Below are positions 1-8,275 of a stretch of 64,000 bases of DNA, piece by piece (the stretch's first letter is position 1; each line of letters starts with the position of its first letter). Both the position numbers and the translations under genes were made by a program. The stretch lies in NCBI GenBank assembly GCA_940337035.1, contig CALNHX010007575.1:1-64000 (forward strand), read 5' to 3'. This stretch comes from Agriotes lineatus (Eukaryota > Arthropoda > Insecta > Coleoptera > Elateridae). Under the pieces are notes generated by a model, which saw only the letters and a program-made list of their open reading frames with translations, had not been told where the DNA came from and searched no databases.

Positions 1-149
1 CTACAAACTAAAAAAAAAATATAGTGACACCCTGTAGAGCATTAAAGCGATCCCATTTTATGGTAGGTCGTTAAATTCTTGAAAGTTTCGTTTCGATTTT
101 TTTGCCGTCTTCCAAAGTTACTTGGTAAATTTAATATCTCCAATTCAAT
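1..149. other. Left edge, transposon-like sequence, no gene
   Basis: No coding potential is seen. A TE-end-like string GACACCCTG followed by TA lies near 27-37, which resembles the terminus of a Tc1/mariner-type element leaving the window to the left. No partner end is visible, so no element is called. Confidence 0.3.
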
Positions 150-465
150 TAGTGGGGAGACAGATGCCCAAAATGAGAAATTTGGCTCACCCTGAAACCT
201 AACTAGCAACCTCCATGCTAGATTTTATATTACAGTAGTATAGATGATATTTTGACCGGTGGTCACTGTGTATGAGTGGGACCCTCTTTTCTGGACGCCA
301 TTTTGGAAAATGGCGGATGCAAATATTTGATTGTTCGTACTTTGAAAACGATTCAACCTAAAAACTTGCTCTTGGTGTCAAATTATGTGTGTTTGGGGTC
401 AAGGAATTGAAAAAGGTCATTAGTGATTCATACATATAACCCATCTCCTATTATTCATAATGGGG
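150..465 (+). repeat. Left inverted arm of element X
   Basis: This arm pairs with 2285-2518 plus 5996-6105 with moderate divergence and small indels. It contains an internal 20-bp palindrome at 296-315 (CGCCATTTT-GG-AAAATGGCG), and the opposite arm has its counterpart at 2429-2448. Confidence 0.65.
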
Positions 466-561
466 ACCAATAAATGGCATTAAATGAACTGTTATTTAAT
501 TATTTTTCAACTATTACAATCTTCATTCATTAAACAAGGATAATGATATTTCTTCTTACTC

Positions 562-675
562 AAACATGAAAGCCACAATTAAACATGAGATTTATTCCTT
601 TAATCAAATATGAAAACCACAATTAAACATAATATATATTCCTTTAATTAAACATGAAAACCACAATTAAACATG
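562..675. repeat. 44-bp tandem repeat, about 2.6 copies
   Basis: Units start at 562, 606 and 650. Each opens with AAACATGAAAACCACAATTA (with a few substitutions) and is followed by a TTATTCCTTTAAT-type segment. The period is 44 bp by counting. It lies inside element X next to its left arm. No function is suggested. Confidence 0.8.
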
Positions 676-1014
676 CCCTTTATGCAGAGCCTAATTTCCC
701 TGTCTGATAGAATATAAATTAAAGAGTTACACTGTTTCATCCTCATAATCCTGGTTTGAATATATGTTCTTACACTACTCAAGAGAACACCCACATAGTT
801 TGAGACTTGGTAACTTGTTTACTGTACACACACATTTAGATTAAGGACAATCTGTAGTACATCCGCACTATACGAGCTGCTTGTATGTGGTTGGAAATAG
901 ATCTTTTCCCATCAATTTAGCTTTTATTTCACCATTATCATCGTACCATCCGCAGTCAAGTAAATCAGGCAACAATGGCTTAGCCTCTAGTGCTTTTTTC
1001 CACACAAATGCTTT

Positions 1015-2170
1015 TTAATGTGCACGTTTGATGTGTAGCTTCAATGAAGCATATGTAGGAGGAAGCATTTCTGGTGATTTTTTCCCAAACTGTAATTCCC
1101 GAAGTTCATTGATTGATTTTGAAGTTTTTTCATTATGTAAAGAGCGCGAGTAAATGCTAATAAAAAAATCTTCAGCCGATTTGATTGCACTATCCGATAA
1201 TCTTTCAACACCATTTTCTACAAGCAATTTAGGATTTTTCAGATAAACTTCCCATGCAGTCTTCTTGTCAATGCTATTTGGCTGACTGGTTGTGTCACAT
1301 CCAGTTATCGAGTGAAAACCAATAATAGATTTTCGCACATCAGTTGGTAGATCTGATAATATTCTATGAACAGGGACGAATATTTACTATGATGATGTTC
1401 CTTTGGATATCCATACTTGGTCTGCGTGTTCACTAACATAACTAGAACATCTGTATCTTTTCATTGCACAACAATCCAACTGTATTCATTATTAGTTGCA
1501 TCTTTGGGATGAAGCAAAATCCTCATATCTCCTTCTTCGTGGTTTGCAAATAATGAATCTGATAAAATTCTAGATGTGGAAGTAGCCTTATCATACTGTT
1601 CATAACCGCCTGCTGTCTCTGCAACCTGGTTTGGGTTTAATTTCTTAGAAGATACATCCATCAACTGATTTGGGGGGAAGTGAGTTGGAGCTTTTTTATT
1701 CTCAAGAATCTTGTATGTACCCTCTTACATTGGGGGGGGGGGGGTGTTCTTGCTTTTACGTTTGGCCCTAGTTGCTGATTTAATAGAATTATTTTTGTAG
1801 CTATCAAAGACAACATCAATTCTCGTAGTGTGTTCAGAGAAATTCTGCAATACTAACTTCACAAATGAGTCCGGTAGATCACCAAAAGTTTTTGCTTTAC
1901 TTGGCTTTCCGAGTGCTTGTACTGGGCCCATAGCATCAATGATGTAGCATGTACGCATACCACGTTCTTCTACAAGAAGGATATCTACACTAAAGTGTAC
2001 CAAGCATGGCTTTATTTGTTGAAAGACGAAGACATCCGTCATATGTTGCTGGTGGCAGTGTGACATCATGCAATTCATACTGAAGTAACTGGTTCAAATC
2101 AACATTTCGGCCACTATCAGCAGCAACAACAAGTCTTCGTAATAGTAAAACATAAGACACATTACTTTTA
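1015..2170 (-). pseudogene. Decayed transposon gene with EEGD / DTDV / GCDTTS motifs
   Basis: Three open pieces read in order on the minus strand: 2078-1725, 1664-1461 and 1338-1015. A further upstream piece at about 2170-2000 reads RRLVVAADSGRNVDLNQLL in another frame. Motifs in order are a region ending DVVFDSYKNNSIK, then HEEGDMRILLH, then after one in-frame stop (1461-1463) KDTDVLVML, then after a frame change FHSITGCDTTSQ. This order is familiar from a widespread unnamed family of transposon-associated proteins in invertebrates. The spacing of acidic motifs (EE-D, D-T-D, G-C-D) recalls PIN/FEN-type nucleases, but that is inference. The breaks include at least two frameshifts, one stop and an 11-12 base G run near 1731-1743. 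The gene is surely inactive here. Confidence 0.7.
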
Positions 2171-2284
2171 CGTTTTATTTCTTTTACTGGAACAAAATTG
2201 TAAGTATTATGATAATGGTTGTTACGTATGCTAAATAGTGGTTAGGCGCATTGAGTCAAATGTGTAAAAATAAATGTAGCCATT

Positions 2285-2518
2285 TTTAAAAATGGGAGAT
2301 GGGTTGTATGTATGTATCAATTAATTAATTTTTTGAATTCCTTGACCCCAAAAGCATATAATTTGACAACAAGATCAACTTTTTAGGTTGAGTGGTTTCC
2401 AAAGTACGAACCGTTAAATATTTACATTCGCCATTTTCCAAAATGGCGTCCAGAAAAAAGGGTCCCACTCATACACAGTAACGACCGGTCAAAATATCAT
2501 CTATACTACTGTAATATA
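2285..2518 (-). repeat. Right inverted arm of element X (inner part)
   Basis: This is the reverse complement of about 230-465, including GGAGATGGGTT, CCTTGACCCC and CGGTCAAAATATCATC. The arm resumes after the inserted element M at 5996. Confidence 0.65.
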
Positions 2519-2835
2519 CAGGGTGAGGCACATAAAGTGTTACAGAGCAATAGCACTCAAACTATTGATCATATCCAAAAATGTTTCAGACAAAAGTTTC
2601 AGTGTTCGAGAAGGCCGTCTTACTGGACCACCCTATTTTTTTATCGGTGGAGGCGCTGAAACTACGTCAAGGTCAACTCCACTTTTTTAAATGGAACCAT
2701 GTATTTTTTTTTTCGATGACATTATTACCGATTTGAAGACAAATTCAGCGACCTGAAACACAAGGTCATTCTAGTCACGCAAAGTATGAAAATAGTCGAA
2801 AAATCGAAAAATGCAACAGTGCAACAAACACGAGT

Positions 2836-3165
2836 CAACACGACGGTGCACCACCCCATTATGCTCTGTGTTTAAGACAAGTGATGAATGAGATTTTTAG
2901 CGAAAAGTGGATAGGACGAGGCGGTCCTGTAGCTTGGGCACCTCGATCGCCAGATCTAACATCAGCAGATTACTTTTTATGGGGTTTCGTCAAAGATCGC
3001 GTAATGGCGGTAGCACCTACCACGCCTGACGACATGAAAGATAGAATACGACGAGCATGTACCGAAATTACACCACAAATGTTAGCTGAAGTTAGACGGT
3101 CTTTTCATCACCGAATTAACAAGTGCTTACAAGTCGAGGGTCATCACTTCGAGCATCTTCTGTAG
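2836..3165 (+). pseudogene. Tc1/mariner-type DDE transposase, C-terminal remnant
   Basis: The open frame reads QHDGAPPHYA at its start, then WIGRGGP, APRSPDLTSADYFLWG, and ends GHHFEHLL before the stop. HDGAPPH holds the second catalytic Asp of insect mariner-like transposases, and SPDLTSADYFLWG holds the third acidic region. About 110 residues remain, against roughly 340 for a full protein. The first catalytic Asp and the DNA-binding half are absent because TIR sequence lies immediately upstream. The enzyme would normally excise and insert the element at TA sites in the nucleus. This copy cannot do so. Confidence 0.85.
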
Positions 3166-3304
3166 GTAGAACCAAACCAAGGTTAGTGGATCCTTTGAAA
3201 GTGATTATTCCGATATTTTTCGATTTTTTGACTATCTTCATACTTTTCTAACTAGAATGACCTTGTGTTGCAGGTAGCTGAATTTGTCTTAAAATCGGTA
3301 ATAA

Positions 3305-5790
3305 CACAGGTCTGCGACCAAATTTTTTTTTAAATAATGGGTGATTCTTATGTATTTTGGTGCGCTGAGTTCGGAAATGCCCTCAGTTTTTTCCCAGCAC
3401 GTAAGCATTTTCCGCAAAATGCATTTTTCTGCGGGATTGCCTACCTTAAGGCGTATATTTATGAATATGCCGAAAAAAGTTGTTTTTCCTATTCGGCTTC
3501 ATAGTTTTATATTAGAAACTATGAAATATGATAAAAATTAGTATATTTAACAGTATTAGTCAGCGTATGAATCATGGAAACCCATTACCTTAATAGTATG
3601 CAATTAAGGTTTATCGCTTTTCTTCGGTGTTTTCAGATTCCAATGTTACTGTAATAAATGTTTTTGTTATTAAAATTACATAAATAAATAGGAGAAATTC
3701 TTTCTGGTAATTAGCGTAATTGTGGTGAACATTATTGACAAATGAAACCTGGATTTTCCCATTGCCCTATATATACCCCTCGTAGTCCTTCGATTTGTTC
3801 ATTTCAATTTAAATATTCTTAAAGTGTCTTTCAAAATGTCTTCAAGAGCTTGTGTTAATAATCCTGATAGTTTCTGTTACATTTGTGGCGAACTTGTATT
3901 AAAAAAACAATCTCGAAGTATTACGGAGTTTATTAAAAAAGTGGACTTTGCCTATTTTGGTGTGAAGATCGGAGATCAGGAAAAATCTTGGGCCCCTCAT
4001 GGAGTGTGTTCAGGCTGTGTTGAAGGACTTCGCATGTGGTCTAAAGGAAAGGTGAAATCTTTTCGTTTTGGGGTGCCTATGATTTGGAGAGAACCGAGAA
4101 ACCACGGCGATGACTGCTACTTTTGTTCTTGCAACATACAAGGGTACAATGCCAAAAATAAAAAAGATATATGTTACCCAAACATGCAATCTGCACTTCG
4201 GCCTGTGCCTCATGGACCCGGTATTCCAGTACCAGTGCCCCCACACAATTTTGACGATTTGCCAGAGTCATCAGAGAGCGAGTCAGAGCAGTTGGATGAT
4301 GAGTTTCAAGTCGAAGACGGTGGACCCCAACAGTTTTCACAAGAAGAATTAAACGACCTCGTTCGTGATTTAGGGCTTTCTAAAGAGTCTGCTGAATTAC
4401 TGGGCTCTAGACTTCAAGAAAAGAACTTGTTGAGATCTGGAACTTCATTCTCTTGGTACAGAAGCAGAGAAAAATAATTTGAGTCAAATTTTTCTCAAGA
4501 TGGCGAACTTGTATATTGTTCTGATGTTCCCAAGTTGATGTCAATGTTTAACATTCAACATGTGTCAGATGAATGGAGGCTTTTTATTGACTCGTCAAAA
4601 AGAAGTTTAAAAGCAGTTTTGCTACACAACGGCAATAAATACGCTTCTGTACCCGTGGGGCACTCTGTGCATCTAAAAGAAAAGTATGACAACATGGCTT
4701 TTATCCTTGATAAATTGAAATATAAGGAGTTTGGATGGCCTATCTGTGGTGATCTCAAAGTCATCTCTATGGTGCTTGGACAACAAGGTGGCTATACGAA
4801 ATTCCCCTGTTTCCTATGTGAGTGGGATAGCCGGGCAAAAGCACAGCACTGGAGCCAAAAAGTGTGGGCAACGAGAACTTTGAAGGTTGGAGAAAAAAAT
4901 GTTCACTTTGAGTCTTTGGTTGATCCCAAAAAAGTGCTTTTACCCCCACTTTACATCAAGCTTGGACTGATGAAGCAGTTTGTCAAGGTATTGCCAAAAG
5001 ATGGCGAAACGTTCAAATACCTTGAAAAGAAATTCCCGGGACTGTCTGAGGCAAAGTTAAAGGAGGGTGTTTTTGTTGTCCCGGACATTCGGAAACTAAT
5101 GAAAGACAATCAGTTTGAAAAGGTGATGAAAAAAGCTGAGAAAGAGGCGTGGATATCATTTAAAGAAGTTGTGACTAAGTTTTTGGGGAACAATAAGGAC
5201 CCGGATTATGAAGAAATTGTAAATAAAATGTTGAAATGTTTTAAAACCTTGGGGTGCTCCATGAGCTTGAAACTTCACTTTTTGAACTCCCATTTGAGTT
5301 ATTTCCCAGAAAACCTTGGTGACGTAAGTGAAGAGCAGGGCGAGAGGTTCCACCAAGACATCAAAGAAATGGAACGGAGGTACCAAGGACGATGGGATGT
5401 GAATATGGTGGGAGACTACTGTTGGATGCTTCAGAGAGAACTTCCAGACATCCCACACAAACGGAAAAGCTCAAAACGGAGTTTTGGGGGAAAAAGATGT
5501 AGATATTATAAAGAATTATAAATCCTTATTGTATATACTACATATTATTTTTATCAAATTGTATTTAAAAATGTAAATAAACCACTAGTAATATATATTT
5601 TTTTGATTTCAAAATGCATTTTTACCTATATGTCCTGCGGGTTTTGCATAACTTTCTTTTTCATTTTGCGGAAAATCCCTACGTGCTGGAGAAAAACTGA
5701 GGTCATATTTGGACTCAGCGCACCAAAATACATACGATTCACCCATTACGGTGAAAAAAATATCAAAAAATTTCAATTTGCAGGCCTGTG
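3305..5790 (+). mobile_element. DNA transposon C with TIR CACAGG and TAA duplication
   Basis: The left end CACAGGTCTGC (3305) pairs with GCAGGCCTGTG (ends 5790). The flanks are TAA at 3302-3304 and 5791-5793. The interrupted arm of M restores a continuous match to M's other arm when C plus one TAA is removed, which supports these ends. The TIR runs about 150 bp (to about 3453 and from about 5625), including TTTTGGTGCGCTGAG and CCAGCACGTA on both sides with local indels. A 3-bp TAA duplication fits PIF/Harbinger (TWA), and a CAC-type end with a 2-3 bp duplication also fits the CACTA group. The superfamily is left open. An internal pair ATGGGTGA/TCACCCAT (3337, 5746) also has TA next to it, but it lies within the longer TIR. 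Confidence 0.75.
3836..5521 (+). pseudogene. Element C zinc-finger / putative DDE protein, one in-frame stop
   Basis: A single frame runs from ATG 3836 (in frame with an upstream GTG at 3824) to the stop at 5521. It is broken only by TAA at 4475-4477 (codon 214). The 19 codons between this stop and the next open stretch stay in frame and look like coding sequence, so the two halves were one gene of about 560 residues. The N-terminus has CYIC (C14, C17) and CSGC (C58, C61), a treble-clef or ZAD-like zinc site, then CYFCSC. An acidic linker (ESSESESE) follows. The second half has LFIDSS (D252), ICGDLK (D306), a CFLC knuckle and SEEQGERF (E499, E500, E503), ending in a basic tail. The family is common in arthropod genomes as an uncharacterised TE-related protein. 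A transposase role with D252/D306/E as catalytic acids is my inference. It is the only gene of element C and lies between its TIRs. Confidence 0.75.
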
Positions 5791-6027
5791 TAATGTAATC
5801 GAAAAAAATACATAGTTCCATTTAAAAATCTGGAGTTGACCTTGACGTAGCTTCAGCGCCTCCACCGATAAAAAAATAGGGTGGTCCAGTATGACGGCCT
5901 TCTTGAACACTGAAACTTTTGTCTGAAACATTTTTGGATATGATCAATAGTTTGAGTGCTATTGCTCTGTAACACTTTATGTGCCTCACCCTGTATAATA
6001 TAGCATGGTGGTTGCTAGTTAGGTTTC

Positions 6028-6447
6028 AGGGTGAGCCAACTTTATCATTTTACATATTTTACTAAATGCGTCTCCCTACTAAATATTAAATTGATACTTT
6101 TTGCAAAAATGATGAAAACAAATTAGAAATTGAAATTTACCAGGAAACGCTAAGACTGAGACACTTTCTGTCTAAAATTAAATCACAGTTACCTACTTCG
6201 AAATGAAATAGAAATTTTTAGCACTGATTACCCATATCTCCGCCACTGGGTTAATTGTAGAGCTTTATAATATCACATTTTAAGGGTCGTATGTAAGTGT
6301 ATTGCATACCAAAATTTGATTTAAATAGCTGTACTAATAAGAAAATTACAAGAAAAATACTTTTGGACACTTGTTTATACGAACTTTTTTCCATAAAGCT
6401 GCTAAGGCTTACCACCCTGAAATATTTAGACCTAATTAAGTTACACC
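6028..6447. mobile_element. Possible TE fragment between CAGGGTGAGCC and GTTACACCCTG
   Basis: The segment opens CAGGGTGAGCC (6028) and closes GTTACACCCTG (6447), followed by TA, as in Tc1/mariner-type ends. No matching TA is present on the left, and the first ~75 bp also belong to the symmetry of element X. The ends may therefore belong to different insertions. No transposase is coded. Confidence 0.35.
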
Positions 6448-6739
6448 CTGTATACGTCAGTAAACAATACTTGATTTTGTTATAGCCACACTTTGGACTT
6501 TGGATTTTGCTAATTGTATAATGAAGTTATCAAAATTTATATTATTGAGCAAATTAGATACAAAACAATCCAAAGACTTGCGATAATGACGATTTGTAAA
6601 AGTGATTGATCCTTTTTAAAGTTGATGGTAGTTGCAGTTGTGATAACGACAGGTGGAATTGAGTGCAATAGGGTATACATGTTTTTGAATAATTATGACG
6701 ATATCATTCGTAACGTTAGAAACTAATAAGAATGCGCGA
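6448..6739. other. Intergenic, nothing recognised
   Basis: The sequence is AT-rich, without a credible ORF, repeat or RNA gene that I can see. Confidence 0.5.
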
Positions 6740-6933
6740 TTTTTCTTCATTGCCAGGTATTACATCAGTTATTTCAGTAGCAATGCCGATTAGACAAACC
6801 CTTGTATAACCGATTATACTAACCTCTGTATAATTTCAGTTATTAAAATCCCATAGCTTTGACCACAAAGTGTGATAGGAATACTAAAACAATATAGCAA
6901 TAAATTAACAATTTTACAAGTACACACAAATTA
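6740..6933 (+). repeat. Copy 1 of a diverged direct duplication
   Basis: This segment matches 7945-8130 in the same orientation. Shared strings include TATTTCAGTA, TTCTGTATAAT-like text, CCCATAGCTTTGA against TCCATAGCTCTGA, and GGAATACTAAAACAA. Many substitutions and small indels show that the duplication is old. The copies are about 1.2 kb apart. Confidence 0.6.
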
Positions 6934-7347
6934 TTAATTAAATTTTTTTCACATCCAAAACTTTATTAATGTAGAAATGAATAAATCATGAGCACCTTTT
7001 TAAACTTCTTTATTTTACAATACCATTCGATACAAGGCCAACGTTTTGGCAATTTTATTTGTTGGGACATGGTGTTATTGATGTTTTTATGTGGTAATTA
7101 TCGCTTGTCATGAAGTCATAAGTACACTTGAAGTTCAATTGCAGGTGAGCTGGAAGCACCCCGTTTCTCCTGCAGTTGAGTAAGCACAGCTGTTGATTCT
7201 TTGCGTTTTCCAGTTTCTTTGAACTGAATTGTCGAAACGTTGGCCTTGTATCGAATGGTATTGTAAAATAAAGAAATACAAAAAAGTGCTCGTGATTTAT
7301 TGATTTCAAAATTAATGAAGTTCTGGATGCGAAGAAAGTTTAATTAT
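6934..7347. repeat. Foldback/MITE-like inverted repeat, ~120-bp arms
   Basis: Left arm 6934-7054 pairs with right arm 7227-7347 around a 172-bp loop. The inner ~55 bp is nearly perfect (CCTTGTATCGAATGGTATTG on the right arm). The outer part is more diverged (CATCCAAAACTTTATTAAT against CATCCAGAACTTCATTAAT). No target-site duplication is clear and there is no coding capacity. It is probably a non-autonomous foldback, but its class is unknown. Confidence 0.65.
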
Positions 7348-7453
7348 ATCTTAAGGGAGCCAAAATAATGGGTTTCTTCAAAGAAATAAACAACACATAT
7401 AGACACGAAGCCACTCATTCCCTTAAAGGATGGTCCAGCACTTCGAAGAAACT

Positions 7454-7495
7454 GATGAAACACTACTGGACGCTAGGCGTCTCGTGGTGTTTCAG
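7454..7495. repeat. Strong two-tier hairpin
   Basis: GAAACACTAC pairs with GTGGTGTTTC (one G-U) and encloses GACGC-TAG-GCGTC. The stem is stable and about 42 nt in total. It sits in plain intergenic sequence, and nothing suggests a terminator or a known RNA. Confidence 0.6.
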
Positions 7496-7560
7496 GCAAG
7501 GCGTCTCGTATAATCCATTATTTTCGATCGTCTAGTTTTATAACTGTATTCGAAAGACGA
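7480..7560 (+). repeat. Second segment of the diverged duplication, copy 1
   Basis: CGTCTCGTATAATC followed by CATTATTTTCGATCGTC resembles 8225-8275 (ACGTCTCGTATAATCGATTAT). It belongs to the same old duplication as 6740-6933 / 7945-8130. Confidence 0.45.
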
Positions 7561-7649
7561 ATACTCTGGAAAATATACGGCCCTACAAAGGAAAATGATG
7601 CAAAGCGTTAAATATAACTATGTGCTAGCAAATCTTTATAAGGACTTGA

Positions 7650-7935
7650 ATAATAGTTGAAGTAATTAAAGTACATATATTACAATGGGCGGGATATGTG
7701 GAGCGAATGAAACAGAACAGGGTACCAGGCAGACTTTTTAAAGGAGTAATGGAAGGAAGACGAGAAATGGGAATGCTGAGCATAAGATGGAAAGATAATA
7801 TCGAGAGCGACGCCAGACAGATGCTAGGAGTGGCATTGGAAGGGGGCAACAAGAGGTAGAGAAGATTGGAGGCAACGACTGCGGGAGGTCAAGTTCTAAC
7901 AAACTGTAGTAACACGAGAAGAAGAAGAAAATGTT
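7650..7935 (+). pseudogene. 5'-truncated non-LTR retrotransposon, 3' coding end
   Basis: The frame reads VIKVHILQWAGYVERM, then NRVPGRLFKG, EGRREMG, RWKDNIESDARQ, then a stop. A one-base shift leads to REDWRQRLREVKF. This order (W-GHV-RM, G-RR--G, RW-D, D, R--W) is the C-terminal tail of RTE-like and related insect non-LTR polyproteins. The simple tail GAAGAAGAAGAAAA follows at about 7917-7931, as is usual for such 3' ends. Only about 80 residues remain. It lies between the two halves of the old direct duplication. No function remains. Confidence 0.75.
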
Positions 7936-7944
7936 GTATAATAT

Positions 7945-8275
7945 ATGGCTATAACTACAATTCATAAGGTAATAGACCAATATATTTATTTCAGTAACAA
8001 TGGCCATATCCACTATACAAACTTCTGTATAATCTGAGGTATTACTATTCCATAGCTCTGATTAAAAATTATGACAGGAATACTAAAACAACATAGTCAT
8101 AAACTAAAAATTTGACTGAATTTCAAAATTATTTGTTTACTTTTTTCATTATTTATTTTCTTTATTCATGGTATAGTCGATCTGCATACAACTAAACAAT
8201 CGAATTCTCGAGGCTCGACGTATTGCCTAACGAATACGTCTCGTATAATCGATTATTATCAATAGTCCACTTGTA
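7945..8275 (+). repeat. Copy 2 of the diverged direct duplication
   Basis: 7945-8130 repeats 6740-6933, and 8205-8275 repeats about 7480-7560. Copy 1 is lengthened by the foldback (6934-7347) and by the retrotransposon scrap that follows it. Confidence 0.55.

Larger units (their letters stand above)
2519..5993 (+). mobile_element. Tc1/mariner-like element M with long TIRs, split by element C
   Basis: It starts CAGGGTGAGGCACATAAAGT and ends with the inverse (GCCTCACCCTG), flanked by TA at 2517-2518 and 5994-5995, the duplication expected of IS630/Tc1/mariner elements. The TIR is about 290 bp: 2519-2815 pairs with 5993-5794 and continues, across inserted element C, with 3304-3215. Without C the element is about 990 bp. 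The interior keeps only the C-terminal part of a DDE transposase, so this is a non-autonomous deletion copy. It sits inside the right arm of element X. Confidence 0.85.
150..6105. mobile_element. Outer long-inverted-repeat DNA transposon X, interrupted
   Basis: Sequence at about 150-465 returns in inverted orientation at about 2285-2518 and, after the inserted element M, at about 5996-6105. Matching landmarks are CAGTAGTATAGATGAT at 233 against its complement just before 2513, the segment GACCGG...GTGGGACCC, and the flank CACCCTGAAACCTAACTAGC (from 189) against its complement at about 6010-6035. The interior carries a decayed minus-strand gene (1015-2170). The exact ends are unresolved because the symmetry fades gradually. 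The arms could be one long TIR or two stacked inverted elements. This is a direct observation of inverted symmetry; the transposon identity is inferred. Confidence 0.6.

Noticed and set aside
3337..5746. Smaller transposon with ends ATGGGTGA/TCACCCAT and TA flanks
   Set aside because: The inverted match continues outward to CACAGG at 3305 and 5790, where an exact TAA duplication and empty-site reconstruction are better supported.
7227..7307. Penelope-type or hammerhead motif at TCGAAACGTTGG
   Set aside because: No CTGATGA partner at a proper distance and no coding remnant; explained as an arm of the foldback.
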